Positions 1 through 9,300 of a stretch of DNA of 64,000 nucleotides are shown here, piece by piece. Location of the stretch: the NCBI RefSeq assembly GCF_900172365.1, contig NZ_FWFJ01000013.1:27314-91313 (forward strand). Direction: 5' to 3'. Under the pieces are notes generated by a model. The model had not been told where the DNA came from. It did no database searches and saw nothing but the letters and a program-made list of their open reading frames with translations. The stretch's first letter is position 1, and each line of letters opens with the position of its first letter. The translations under genes were made by a program, and so were the position numbers. The stretch is from Roseovarius gaetbuli. Lineage in GTDB: Bacteria > Pseudomonadota > Alphaproteobacteria > Rhodobacterales > Rhodobacteraceae.

Positions 1-2904
1 GTCAAACTGGATCGGGTCCAGCACCTCGCAGAGCGTATCAGACCCGCGCAGGTGATCGACCATGCGCACCCTCTCGCCGATCCGCGCGCGTCCGGCTTTC
101 AAGAACCCAAGGCCGATCACATGGCCCAATGTCGGCGAGAAACACGTCGAGGTGACATAGCCCTGATCATGCGCGCTTGTCGCCGGATCACCGGCGTTGA
201 AAAGATGCGCCCCTGCCAGCAGCTCTTTGACGGCGCCGACGGGCTTAAGCGCCACAAGCTGCTCGCGGCCCTCCTCCACAAGACCGGGGCGCGCGGCCGC
301 CGCCTTGCCGATACAATCCTTTTTGGCGCTGATCATCCGCTGCATGCCGATGTCAAAGGCGGTGGTGCGCCCGTGAATTTCCGCATGCGTGATAAAGCCC
401 TTTTCGATGCGCAACACATTCAGCGCCTCCATCCCGTAAGCGCCGCCGTCCATCGCCTCGGCCCGCGCCACAAGCTCACTGAAAAGCGCCGCGCCATAGC
501 GGGCCGGCACGGCGATCTCATAGGCATGCTCGCCCGAGAACGAAATCCGGAACAGCCGCGCATTGATCCCGCCAAGACGCACCGCACCACAGGCCATGTA
601 AGGAAATGTCGCATCCCCAACCGGCGCATCCAACAGCCCATTCACAAGCTCGCGCGATTTCGGCCCGGCGACGGCAAACTGCGCCCAAGCCTCGGTGACC
701 GAGGCCAGCCGGACGTCAAGATCGGGGCGCAGCGCCTGATGCACGAATTCCAGGTGCCGCATCACCTGCCCCGCCGCCGCCGTGGTGGTGGTCAGCAGAT
801 AATGTTGTGCGCCAAGCCGCGCACAGGTGCCGTCATCCATCACATGCCCGTCTTCGCGCAGCATGAGACCATAGCGCACCCGCCCGACCGCCAGAGTGGA
901 CATCATGTTGGTATAGACAAAATCGAGAAACGCACCGGCATCCGGCCCCTGCACGTCAATCTTGCCAAGGGTCGTCACGTCACAGACGCCGACGGCACCC
1001 CGCACCATGTTGACCTCACGGTCGCAGGATTGACGCCAATGGGTTTCCTTGTCTCGCGGGAAATAGCCTGGCCGATACCAAAGCCCGGCCTCGATCATCG
1101 GCGCGCCCCTTTGCCGCGTTTCATCGTGCGAGGGGGTCAGGCGCTCGGGCGCAAAGCCCTTGCCGCTTCCCCCCGCGCCGATGGCCGCAATCGGTACCGG
1201 AACATAGGGCGGTCGGAACGTGGTCGTGCCGGTCTCGGGAATGCCGCGCCCGGTCGCATCGGCCAGCACCGCAAGCGCCGCGACATTGGAATTCTTGCCC
1301 TGATCGGGCGCCATGCCTTGGGTCGTATAGCGCTTCATATGCTCGACCGAGCGAAAGTTCTCATGCGCCGCCTGCTGCACATCCTTGACCGTGACGTCGT
1401 TCTGAAAGTCAAGCCAGGCGCGCCCGCGTCCCGGCACCTGCCAGAGCGGAAAGATGTCGCAAGGCGCATCCTCGGCCATGGGAACGGCAAGCTCGCCGCC
1501 CTTGAAGCCAAGGTCACGCGCCGCCTCTTGCCCGGCGCGCGCGCCGCCCTGCAAACAGGCGCGGGTCGAGAAATCACCGGCGGCGGCCCCAGCGGCCACC
1601 ATCCCCGGCAGGGCATTCTCGGGCGGCAAAAACGCCAGCAAATCGGCGTTCCAAACGGGGCGCGGATTCATGTGACAGGCCAGATGCACGCTTGGGTTCC
1701 AGCCCCCGGAAACGGCCAGACAATCGGCGCGGAGCCGCTCTTCGCCCTTGGCCGAGCGGATGGTGACGGATTCAAGCGCGCGCCGCCCCTGCGTGTCGCA
1801 AACCTCCGCGCCGGGATAAAACGGCACGTCGAGGTCGCAGGTCGCATAATGCCGCGAATCCACCAATGCGGCCACATGCACCCCCGCCTCATCGAGGTCG
1901 GCGGCGGTCCGATGCGCGCTATCGTTATTGCCAAAGACCACCACGCTTTGGCCCGGCGCCACGCCCCAGCGGTTGAGATAGGCGCGCACCGCGCCCGCCA
2001 TCATCACGCCGGGTCGGTCGTTGTTGGCAAAGGCTATCGGTCGCTCAAGTGCACCCGCCGCCAGAATGCTGCGCCGCGCCACGATCCGCCAAAACGTGCC
2101 ACAGGCCGCACCGGGGCGACGCGCCAGAGCATCGGCGCGCGTCTCAAGCGCTGCGTAAGTGCCCTGATCGTAGGCGCCGGTAATGGCGGTGCGCGTCATC
2201 ACCCGCACATTCGGCAACGCGGCAAGCTCTGCCGCCATCTCCCTCGCCCAGGCGGCGCCAGAGATGCCATCAACCTCAATCGTCTCGGCCAAAAGCCGAC
2301 CACCGGGGGCGACATCCTCATCCGCCAGAATGACATCCGCCCCGGCCTTGGCCGCACTCAGCGCGGCCATAAGCCCGGTCGGCCCCGCGCCAATCACCAA
2401 CAGATCACAATGCGCAAAGGCGCGTTCATAGCGGTCTTCGTCCGGCGCACCCGACAGCGCCCCAAGCCCCGCCGCACGCCGAATAAGCGGCTCATAGACC
2501 CGCTCCCAAAAGCGGCGCGGCCACATGAAGGTCTTGTAATAAAACCCGGCGCCAAGGAAAGGCGCGGCCAGATCATTCACCGCCAGAAGATCAAACCCAA
2601 GCGTCGGCCAGCGGTTCTGACTGCGCGCCCAGAGCCCCTCTCGCAACTCGACCGTGGTGGCGCGCATGTTCGGCTCTTGCGCGGCGCCAAAGCCAAGGGT
2701 GACAAGGGCGTTCGGCTCCTCGCTGCCCGCCGTCATTACGCCGCGCGGACGGTGATACTTGAACGACCGCCCCACCATCCGCACCCCGTTGGCCAAAAGC
2801 GCCGAGGCAAGAGTATCGCCCTCAAACCCCTGATAGCGCGTGCCATCGAAGGTGAAACTGATCGGCGTCCTGCCCTCGACAAGCCCCTTGCCCTCGATCC
2901 TCAT
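1..2904 (-). CDS. soxA: Sarcosine oxidase, alpha subunit (C-terminus cut by window edge)
   Basis: Large subunit of heterotetrameric sarcosine oxidase, which oxidatively demethylates sarcosine to glycine and passes the one-carbon unit to tetrahydrofolate in the cytoplasm. The reverse strand is open from the ATG at 2904 to base 1. The N-terminus (MRIEGKGLVEGRTPISFTF) begins a 2Fe-2S-ferredoxin-like fold, a dinucleotide-binding motif VIGAGPTGL lies near residue 168, and the C-terminal third (from about residue 600) resembles the aminomethyltransferase/GcvT fold. About 968 codons are present; the family is near 1000, so only a short C-terminus is missing. Its ATG overlaps the soxD stop region, as expected for the soxBDAG operon. 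soxG would lie beyond the window start. Confidence 0.95.
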   Translation of the reverse strand, partial: MRIEGKGLVEGRTPISFTFDGTRYQGFEGDTLASALLANGVRMVGRSFKYHRPRGVMTAGSEEPNALVTLGFGAAQEPNMRATTVELREGLWARSQNRWPTLGFDLLAVNDLAAPFLGAGFYYKTFMWPRRFWERVYEPLIRRAAGLGALSGAPDEDRYERAFAHCDLLVIGAGPTGLMAALSAAKAGADVILADEDVAPGGRLLAETIEVDGISGAAWAREMAAELAALPNVRVMTRTAITGAYDQGTYAALETRADALARRPGAACGTFWRIVARRSILAAGALERPIAFANNDRPGVMMAGAVRAYLNRWGVAPGQSVVVFGNNDSAHRTAADLDEAGVHVAALVDSRHYATCDLDVPFYPGAEVCDTQGRRALESVTIRSAKGEERLRADCLAVSGGWNPSVHLACHMNPRPVWNADLLAFLPPENALPGMVAAGAAAGDFSTRACLQGGARAGQEAARDLGFKGGELAVPMAEDAPCDIFPLWQVPGRGRAWLDFQNDVTVKDVQQAAHENFRSVEHMKRYTTQGMAPDQGKNSNVAALAVLADATGRGIPETGTTTFRPPYVPVPIAAIGAGGSGKGFAPERLTPSHDETRQRGAPMIEAGLWYRPGYFPRDKETHWRQSCDREVNMVRGAVGVCDVTTLGKIDVQGPDAGAFLDFVYTNMMSTLAVGRVRYGLMLREDGHVMDDGTCARLGAQHYLLTTTTAAAGQVMRHLEFVHQALRPDLDVRLASVTEAWAQFAVAGPKSRELVNGLLDAPVGDATFPYMACGAVRLGGINARLFRISFSGEHAYEIAVPARYGAALFSELVARAEAMDGGAYGMEALNVLRIEKGFITHAEIHGRTTAFDIGMQRMISAKKDCIGKAAAARPGLVEEGREQLVALKPVGAVKELLAGAHLFNAGDPATSAHDQGYVTSTCFSPTLGHVIGLGFLKAGRARIGERVRMVDHLRGSDTLCEVLDPIQFD

Positions 2905-3179
2905 GACGCGCTCCCGGCGCGGCGCGCCTCACTTGCCAGTATGGAGCCCAACACCTCATGCGTGGCGGTGTTGCGCGTCACCACGATCCAGGCGGCACAG
3001 CCCTGTTCGTGATACCAAAGATCGCGCGTCACCCCGGCGGGATTGTCGCGATTGTGCACATAGTCGTCCCAGGCCTCCGGCCCGGCCTCTGCATCGGGGC
3101 GCTCCAACGCCACCGCCGCGCCACGATAGGTGAACTCGCGCCGATCACGCGCGCCGCAAATCGGACAGGGAAGTCTCAT
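2901..3179 (-). CDS. soxD: Sarcosine oxidase, delta subunit
   Basis: Small 92-residue zinc-binding subunit of heterotetrameric sarcosine oxidase, a structural partner of SoxA and SoxB. The start reads MRLPCPICGARDRREF, with the CPxCG pair near residues 5-8, and a second metal-binding stretch WYHEQGC lies near residue 58; this is the family's CxxC...HxxxC pattern. Its 3' end overlaps the soxA start by four bases, so translation is probably coupled. It lies 60 bases downstream of soxB, and an interspersed repeat sits in that gap. Confidence 0.93.
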   Translation of the reverse strand: MRLPCPICGARDRREFTYRGAAVALERPDAEAGPEAWDDYVHNRDNPAGVTRDLWYHEQGCAAWIVVTRNTATHEVLGSILASEARRAGSAS

Positions 3180-3189
3180 CGCACCCGCT

Positions 3190-3212
3190 CTTTCATCGTT
3201 CCATAAATACTC
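3190..3212. repeat. Interspersed GAGTATTT repeat, copy 1
   Basis: Minus-strand form GAGTATTTATGGAACGATGAAAG. It lies 27 bases 3' of the soxB stop, between soxB and soxD. It is a short copy of a family also present near 15.7, 18.2, 20.8, 27.7, 35.0 and 63.7 kb. Confidence 0.7.
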
Positions 3213-3239
3213 AATCTTGCAACGCTCATCACAGCCCCC

Positions 3240-4493
3240 TCAATGCAGATTATGCTGGCTGCCGGTGCCTTCTTCATCCATCAGCCCCCGCCCGGTGCGG
3301 AACCGATCAAGCCGGAACCGCGCCCCGGCGGTATGCGGCGCCCCGGTGGCAATCAGATGCGCCGTCACGTCGCCCGAGGCCGGCACCGCCTTGAACCCGC
3401 CATAACACCAACCGCAATTGAGATAGAGCCCGTCGATATGGGTGCGATCAATCACCGGCGACCCATCCGGTGACATATCCATGATCCCGCCCCAGCTGCG
3501 CAGCACCCTTGCCTTGCCGATGGCAGGCATCAACGCCATGCCCGCCTCCATCACATGCTCGACCAGCGGCAGGTTCCCGCGCGCCGCATAAGAGGCATAC
3601 ATGTCAAGATCGCCACCAAAGACCAGCCCACCCTTGTCAGACTGGCTGATATAGAAATGACCCATGCCAAAGCTGATGACATGATCAATCGCCGGCTTGA
3701 GGCCCTCGGTGACAAAGGCCTGCAACACATGGCTTTCGATCGGAAGCCGCATGCCCGCCATCGCCGCCACCTGGCTTGAGCGCCCGGCCACGACCATGGC
3801 CACCTTCCTGGCGCGGATCGCGCCGCGCGTGGTCTGCACGCCTTTGACGACGCCGCCCTCGATGTCGATGCCGGTGACTTCACAGTTCTGGATAAGATCG
3901 ACGCCGCGCTCACTTGCGCCGCGCGCATACCCCCAGGCCACGGCGTCATGGCGCGCAGTACCGGCGCGGCGCTGAAGCATGCCGCCATAGATCGGGAACC
4001 GGGCATTGTCGTAATCGAGATAGGGCACCATCCGCCGCAAAGCGGCCCGGTCGAGCATCTCGGCATCATCGCCCTGATTGATCATCGCATTGCCCCGCCG
4101 CGCCATCGCATCGCCCTGTCCGTCGGAATGAAACAGCACGATCTGACCGCGCTGCGAATGCATGACGTTGTAATTCAGATCCTCCTCAAGCCCCTCCCAG
4201 AGCTTGAGAGAATGGCTGTAGAATTCCGAATTGCCGGGCAGGAAGTAATTGGCGCGCACAATGGTGGTGTTGCGCCCGACATTGCCGCCGCCTAGATAGC
4301 CCTTTTCAAGAACCGCGACATTGGTGATGCCATGTTTTTTGGCCAGGTAATAGGCCGTGGCAAGGCCATGCCCGCCGCCGCCGATGATCACCACGTCATA
4401 CTCGGATTTCGGCGTCGCGTCGCGCCAATGGGCCTGCCAGCCCTTGTTGCCGGTCAGACCCTCTTTCAGAACACGCCAGCCCGAAAACCGCAT
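3240..4493 (-). CDS. soxB: Sarcosine oxidase, beta subunit
   Basis: Catalytic FAD- and FMN-carrying subunit that oxidises sarcosine. The chosen start MRFSGWRVLKEGL at 4493 gives 417 residues, the usual family length; an upstream in-frame start would add a non-conserved tail of 19 residues. A Rossmann motif IIGGGGHGLATAYYL sits near residues 36-50. RHDAVAWGYAR near residues 181-191 matches the region holding the covalent-FMN histidine in characterised enzymes. First gene of soxB-soxD-soxA on this strand, directly following the glutamate dehydrogenase gene. Confidence 0.95.
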   Translation of the reverse strand: MRFSGWRVLKEGLTGNKGWQAHWRDATPKSEYDVVIIGGGGHGLATAYYLAKKHGITNVAVLEKGYLGGGNVGRNTTIVRANYFLPGNSEFYSHSLKLWEGLEEDLNYNVMHSQRGQIVLFHSDGQGDAMARRGNAMINQGDDAEMLDRAALRRMVPYLDYDNARFPIYGGMLQRRAGTARHDAVAWGYARGASERGVDLIQNCEVTGIDIEGGVVKGVQTTRGAIRARKVAMVVAGRSSQVAAMAGMRLPIESHVLQAFVTEGLKPAIDHVISFGMGHFYISQSDKGGLVFGGDLDMYASYAARGNLPLVEHVMEAGMALMPAIGKARVLRSWGGIMDMSPDGSPVIDRTHIDGLYLNCGWCYGGFKAVPASGDVTAHLIATGAPHTAGARFRLDRFRTGRGLMDEEGTGSQHNLH

Positions 4494-4549
4494 GTAAACC
4501 CCCTCATGATGCATTGGTCCGAGTGAACCAAGTCGCGCCGGGGATAGCA

Positions 4550-4573
4550 ATGGCAGAGCACAGGCTCTGCCAT
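4550..4573. terminator. Perfect 10-bp hairpin between gdh and soxB
   Basis: Arms ATGGCAGAGC and GCTCTGCCAT enclose a four-base loop. It lies 14 bases 3' of the glutamate dehydrogenase stop. A T5 run follows on the plus strand, but the minus-strand transcript has only a mixed tail, so as a gdh terminator it is not canonical. Confidence 0.55.
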
Positions 4574-4586
4574 CTTTTTCACACGC

Positions 4587-6017
4587 TCAAAGCCCCATCG
4601 CGCGATAGCTGGCCGCAACCTTGGCGATCGACACAAGATAGGCCGCCGTGCGCAGGTCGGTCACATCCTTGCGGCCATGCCAGACCTCGCGCATCGACTG
4701 ATAGGCGATGCGCATAGTGTCATCGAGCCCAGAGCGCACCAGTTCAAGCTCACCAGCCCCGCGCAGGTATTTCTGCTTGAAGCCGGGCGACATCACCCAG
4801 GCATCACCAAGGTGCTGATCCAGACGCTGCAACTCATCCACGATAAGCTGGTGGCGCGCCTCTTCCTGGCGTCGCCCCATCCGGCCAAAGCGGATATGGC
4901 TCAGGTTCTTGACCCACTCGAAATACGACACCGTCACACCCCCCGCATTGGCATACATATCGGGAATGATCACCGTGCCCTTTTCGCGCAGGACTTCATC
5001 CGCCCCGGCGGTCACCGGGCCATTGGCGGCCTCGATGATCAGCGGCGCCTTGATGCGGGCGGCGTTCTGCATGTTGATCACCCCCTCCATCGCCGCGGGG
5101 ATCAGAATATCGCAGTCGGCTTCCAGAACCGCTGCCCCTTCGGCACTATGGGTGGCATCGGGAAAGCCCTTGATGGTGTCGTGTTTCTGCATCCACTCAT
5201 GCACCGCTTCGACATCAAGACCCGCCTCATTGTAAAGCGCGCCATCGCGTTCGATGATGCCGGTGATCACGCAACCATCTTCCTCCTGCAAGAACTTGGC
5301 CGCGTGATAGCCCACGTTGCCAAGCCCCTGCACCACGACCCGCTTGCCATCAAGCGACCCGCTCAGACCGGTCGCCGCAACATCCTCGAGGTGGCGGAAA
5401 AACTCCTGCAAGGCGTATTGCACGCCACGCCCGGTCGCCTCGACCCGGCCCTGAATGCCCCCCGCATTGATCGGCTTGCCGGTGACGCAGGCGCGATAGT
5501 TGATATCGGTGGTGTTCATGCGCTTGTACTGATCGGCCATCCAGGCCATCTCGCGCTCGCCGGTGCCCATGTCCGGGGCCGGTACGTTTTGCGCCGGGTT
5601 GATCAGGTCGCGCTTGATCAGCTCATAGGCAAACCGCCGGGTGATCAGCTCAAGCTCGTGCTCTTCCCACTCGCGCGGATCAATCCGCAACCCGCCCTTG
5701 GAGCCACCAAACGGCGCCTCGACCAAAGCGCATTTATAGGTCATCAGCGCCGCCAGCGCCTCAACCTCGTCCTGATTGACGCCCATGGCATAGCGGATGC
5801 CGCCCTTGACCGGTTCCATATGTTCGGAATGCACGCTGCGATAGCCGGTAAAGGTATGGATTTGCCCGCGCAGACGCACCCCGAAGCGCACCGTGTAGGT
5901 GGCATTGCAGACGCGAATTTTCTCTTCAAGCCCGGGCGGCAGATCCATCAGCGCAACCGCGCGATTGAACATGAGATCCACACTTTCACGAAAACTTGGC
6001 TCTTTGATAGCGGTCAT
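4587..6017 (-). CDS. Glu/Leu/Phe/Val-family glutamate dehydrogenase
   Basis: Oxidative deamination of glutamate to 2-oxoglutarate, or the reverse, using NAD(P). It has 476 residues from the ATG at 6017, which is preceded by a good ribosome site (GGGAGAGG); the longer upstream start lacks one. The dimerisation/catalytic domain carries KGGIRY and the lysine motif PFGGSKGGLRIDP near residues 103-115. The Rossmann domain carries VVQGLGNVGYHAAKFL in the second half. It lies immediately upstream of the sox genes. Sarcosine breakdown feeds glycine and one-carbon pools, so nitrogen release is a plausible shared theme, but that link is inference. Coenzyme specificity cannot be read here. Confidence 0.92.
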   Translation of the reverse strand: MTAIKEPSFRESVDLMFNRAVALMDLPPGLEEKIRVCNATYTVRFGVRLRGQIHTFTGYRSVHSEHMEPVKGGIRYAMGVNQDEVEALAALMTYKCALVEAPFGGSKGGLRIDPREWEEHELELITRRFAYELIKRDLINPAQNVPAPDMGTGEREMAWMADQYKRMNTTDINYRACVTGKPINAGGIQGRVEATGRGVQYALQEFFRHLEDVAATGLSGSLDGKRVVVQGLGNVGYHAAKFLQEEDGCVITGIIERDGALYNEAGLDVEAVHEWMQKHDTIKGFPDATHSAEGAAVLEADCDILIPAAMEGVINMQNAARIKAPLIIEAANGPVTAGADEVLREKGTVIIPDMYANAGGVTVSYFEWVKNLSHIRFGRMGRRQEEARHQLIVDELQRLDQHLGDAWVMSPGFKQKYLRGAGELELVRSGLDDTMRIAYQSMREVWHGRKDVTDLRTAAYLVSIAKVAASYRAMGL

Positions 6018-6181
6018 TATCCTCTCCCTTATGCGACCCGTGGCCGTCTGCATTGGTGCAGATCATTGTGCCCAGAACATTTAAACATGGTTAAGACCTG
6101 TGACCGTTTTGTCCAGTCGACAGAGAAAACCGAGCGGATTCTATCTACCTGAACGGGTACTCCACATCTTTCGTTTCCACC

Positions 6182-6224
6182 TTGAAAACAATACTCAACT
6201 TCTGATCCATATTGTTGTTTTCAA
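6182..6224. other. Inverted repeat in the AT-rich gap before the tad-like operon
   Basis: The gap from 6018 to 6345 has no convincing gene. It contains perfect 10-base arms TTGAAAACAA (6182-6191) and TTGTTTTCAA (6215-6224) with a 23-base loop and no T-tract. It could be a regulator site or a leader structure for the pilus-protein genes that start at 6346. The gap is visibly AT-richer than flanking genes. Confidence 0.45.
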
Positions 6225-6345
6225 ATGGTTAACTCTTACTGTTTCGCCAGTTTTTCGCCCTAATTCCGCCACACATCGCGGCGATAAAAAACGATGGTGG
6301 AATGCGTGGCCCGACGGCCAATGCTATCACGACAGAGGTGATGAA

Positions 6346-8181
6346 ATGCTCATAAAGTACAACAAACGCCCCGATTCAGATGCCGCTGGGCACAACGAAC
6401 AAAACCATTTGCCCGCCTGGGCAACGCGTTTCGTGCGCGAGGAAGATGGTACAGTGACCATACTCGCTTTCTTCATCGCCGTGACATTCCTAATCATGGG
6501 CGGGATCACAATTGATGCCATGCGCCACGAGATGGAGCGTTCCTCTTTGCAGGCCACGCTTGATGGTGCGGTTCTGACTGCAGCGTCTGCCAAAAACAAA
6601 AGCGAGGCCCGGTCAGCAATCGAAGACTACGTGACCAAGCACGGTAAGATAGATTACCTTTCGCCCGAACAGGATGGCGAGATAACCGCAATGTTGGATA
6701 ATGCTAGTATCACGGCTCGCGGACAGAACACTCTCGAGACTTACCTGTTGAAAATGAGCGGGGTGAAAACGCTCAGCGTTGCGGCTTCATCTACAGCGGA
6801 AGTGAATATTCCGAAGCTCGAAGGAATTCTAGTTCTGGACTTGTCCGCGACGATGAAGGGTAACAAGCTCGCCAATCTCCAGAAGGGCGCTCACGAGTTC
6901 GTAGAGTTTAGTCTCGATGGTCGCACCCCGGGCAGCGTGGTGCTCTCGATTGTTCCGTTCAGCTCCTCTGTCTCGCCACCCGAGTCAATCTACAATGCGC
7001 TCGCGGTAGACGATCGACACGATTACACGACTTGCCTCGAGTTCAAGGACAACGATTATACCCATGCCACGCTCACGAGCGGCAGCTCGTCACTGAGTAG
7101 CGGCATTCCGGCTTCCCAGATGGTCTACACCTCACTCTCTGGCGGATTTGGGGCGGATTCGCTCGATCTAAACCAGCAGTCGTGTTTCAACGAAGACGCA
7201 ATGCGCATCCTGCCATATTCAATCAGCGCGGGTGAACTTTACGCCAAGATCGACGGCCTTGACGGTAAGGTCGACGGTTCTTACGGAAGTATCCCTGATC
7301 CTATTCTCGACGGTCTTGGTGCAGCTGGAGACAGCTCGGGCAACGACGGCATGAACTGGGGTGCCGCCCTGCTAGATCCGACATTCCGCCAAGTGACCAG
7401 TTCGATGATCGACGCAGGATCCTTGACTCCGTCCCTCGCGAATGTGCCCGTCGATTATGATGATCCCAACACGAATAAGGTCATTATCTTCATGAGTGAT
7501 GGTGTTAACACCCCGACCACCAAATTCGACCTTGATCCACCGAAATTCCGCGGGACGGCGTCCAATCTCTACGAGGTCGTCAGTACAACGAATAAGGTTG
7601 ACTACGCGTTTAACATAAAAAATGTCAATGAAACGAAAACGGGGACTGACGCCGAGAGCGTTTGCGCCCACCCAAAGTGGGAATGCGTTTACGAGGGAGA
7701 TGGCGCCCAAGAGTCGGTCTACTTTCTCTACAGCCCCATTGCTGGAGAATACTACAGCATCGGTGCAGCGGCTATGGGAAACCCAAAATGGTATACACCC
7801 TCGGAATTCAATAATCTGAGCCAGACAATGCCCGGCTATATTGAAACCATTCAACTCGACTGGGAAGATGCCTGGGGTCTGATGTCGCCTGATTATTACG
7901 GTGAAATAACCGGCGACTGGAGCGCTTGGAACGATTATTACTCCGAAGAAAATATCACCGCCGCCCATAAAAACACCCTTATGCAAAGCGTCTGCAGTGC
8001 CACCAAGACTGAAGGTGTTATAGTTTACACCATCGGCTTCGAAGTAAATGATGCCGCTGAGCGAGAACTCATCAAATGCGCCACCTCTGAATCGCATTAC
8101 TATCATGCTACGGGCGGCAGTATCATAACCGCGTTTGGTTCGATCGCAGCGAACATCAGAAATCTGAGGTTGAGCCAATGA
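6346..8181 (+). CDS. TadG-like protein: pseudopilin N-terminus plus von Willebrand A domain
   Basis: Predicted 611-residue envelope protein of the Tad/Flp pilus type. The start at 6346 (MLIKYNKRPD) is preceded by GAGGTG. A TadE/TadG-like hydrophobic segment spans about residues 36-56 (TVTILAFFIAVTFLIMGG). A vWA fold begins near residue 158 with LVLDLSATMKG, where the metal-site motif is DxSxT rather than the usual DxSxS, and IIFMSDGVNTP follows near residue 380. It overlaps the next gene by ATGA. No tad secretion ATPase or prepilin peptidase genes lie nearby, so the machinery must be elsewhere. Codon use and GC are lower than in neighbours. Confidence 0.85.
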   Translation: MLIKYNKRPDSDAAGHNEQNHLPAWATRFVREEDGTVTILAFFIAVTFLIMGGITIDAMRHEMERSSLQATLDGAVLTAASAKNKSEARSAIEDYVTKHGKIDYLSPEQDGEITAMLDNASITARGQNTLETYLLKMSGVKTLSVAASSTAEVNIPKLEGILVLDLSATMKGNKLANLQKGAHEFVEFSLDGRTPGSVVLSIVPFSSSVSPPESIYNALAVDDRHDYTTCLEFKDNDYTHATLTSGSSSLSSGIPASQMVYTSLSGGFGADSLDLNQQSCFNEDAMRILPYSISAGELYAKIDGLDGKVDGSYGSIPDPILDGLGAAGDSSGNDGMNWGAALLDPTFRQVTSSMIDAGSLTPSLANVPVDYDDPNTNKVIIFMSDGVNTPTTKFDLDPPKFRGTASNLYEVVSTTNKVDYAFNIKNVNETKTGTDAESVCAHPKWECVYEGDGAQESVYFLYSPIAGEYYSIGAAAMGNPKWYTPSEFNNLSQTMPGYIETIQLDWEDAWGLMSPDYYGEITGDWSAWNDYYSEENITAAHKNTLMQSVCSATKTEGVIVYTIGFEVNDAAERELIKCATSESHYYHATGGSIITAFGSIAANIRNLRLSQ

Positions 8182-8714
8182 TACCCGGGTTCAGGAATGC
8201 TCTGCACCGCTTTCGGCGTAATGAAGACGGGACAGCTTCTGTTGAGTTTGTGATCGTTGCTCCGGTGTTCATAGCGCTGATGATGTTCTCAATCGAGCTT
8301 GGCTTCATAACGCTACGCAATACCATGCTAGAACGAGGGCTGGATATTGCGGTACGTGAAGTCCGTCTTGGTACGGGCACCGCGCCGCAGCATGACGAGA
8401 TCAAGCAAATCGTCTGTGAAAAGTCTGTGATCATCTACGATTGCATGAACACTCTGCAGCTTGAATTGCGGCCGACCGATATTAGGACCTTCAGCGCACT
8501 TGATGCAGCGGTCGACTGTACCGATGCGGCGGAACCAACCAAGCCGGTACGTGCCTTCATCCCCGGAGTACAGAACGAGTTAATGCTGATGCGGGCCTGC
8601 GTGAAATACGATCCGCTTTTCCCAAAGCAATTCCTCGGACGGGCTTTGCAAACGGATACCAACGGACAGGCAACGATCATTTCCACTACTGCCTTTGTTC
8701 AGGAGCCAGTTTAA
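8178..8714 (+). CDS. TadE-like pilus assembly protein
   Basis: A 178-residue single-pass protein translationally coupled to the preceding TadG-like gene by an ATGA overlap. Residues 14-40 contain the TadE hallmark NEDGTASVEFVIVAPVFIAL, with the conserved glutamate in a hydrophobic helix as in minor pseudopilins. The remaining 130 residues are a soluble domain with four or more cysteines, suggesting an extracytoplasmic location. It likely acts with the flanking TadG-like and TadE-like proteins in Flp-type pilus assembly or surface attachment. The role is inferred from family membership only. Confidence 0.85.
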   Translation: MIPGFRNALHRFRRNEDGTASVEFVIVAPVFIALMMFSIELGFITLRNTMLERGLDIAVREVRLGTGTAPQHDEIKQIVCEKSVIIYDCMNTLQLELRPTDIRTFSALDAAVDCTDAAEPTKPVRAFIPGVQNELMLMRACVKYDPLFPKQFLGRALQTDTNGQATIISTTAFVQEPV

Positions 8715-8715
8715 A

Positions 8716-9300
8716 ATGTATATCTTTGACATAAAACGTGCCCTGCGACGCTTTCGCAAATCCGAACAGGGAACCGTCACCATGGAGACGGTGATCATGT
8801 TGCCATTTCTTTTTGGCTTGCTGGTCTTCAGCTATGAGTTCTTCGATATGTTTCGTTACAAAAGCGTGCGCGAAAAAGCCACCTATACAGTTGCCGATAT
8901 GCTGTCGCGTGAAACCAACGTCGTGGATGCAACATATATCGACAATACCAAGCTTTTGTTTGATACAATGACGAAGAACGGAAGCGACAATCAAATCAGG
9001 ACATCGGTGGTTCGCTATCATCAGTATGATCCCGATAACATCGACGAATTTGAACTGCGCTGGTCAGAGGTGCGTGGCGAGGGCGAACTTCTTAAATTGA
9101 CCACGGCAGATGTGAAAGAAGCGCACGCGACTTTCCCTAAAATGACCAATGGTCAGGATCTTATCATCGTGGAAACCAGATCAGTATATGATGCACATCT
9201 ACCCTTTGGCGTGGCCAAGGACACACCGATCAAAACCCAAATGTTCATGTCGCTGCGCTTTGGCGCACAACTCTGCTACGTCGGGGTCTGCACGCCCTAA
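8716..9300 (+). CDS. Second TadE-like pilus protein
   Basis: A 194-residue protein; the start MYIFDIKRALRRF is chosen because AGGAG lies ten bases upstream, whereas an earlier in-frame ATG at 8695 lies inside the previous gene. The N-terminal segment SEQGTVTMETVIMLPFLFG is a TadE-type pseudopilin helix with the conserved glutamate. It is the last gene of the three-gene set. Its stop codon overlaps the stop of the convergent gene at 9297-9779 by four bases. The C-terminus has two cysteines four residues apart (LCYVGVC). Confidence 0.83.
   Translation: MYIFDIKRALRRFRKSEQGTVTMETVIMLPFLFGLLVFSYEFFDMFRYKSVREKATYTVADMLSRETNVVDATYIDNTKLLFDTMTKNGSDNQIRTSVVRYHQYDPDNIDEFELRWSEVRGEGELLKLTTADVKEAHATFPKMTNGQDLIIVETRSVYDAHLPFGVAKDTPIKTQMFMSLRFGAQLCYVGVCTP

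Noticed and set aside
52..3012. Very long plus-strand open frame (986 codons)
   Set aside because: It is antisense to soxA, whose reverse-strand frame gives a clear sarcosine oxidase alpha product; high GC keeps the opposite strand open. The same reasoning removes long antisense frames opposite gdh (4677-6152) and the SLC13 gene (31362-33290).
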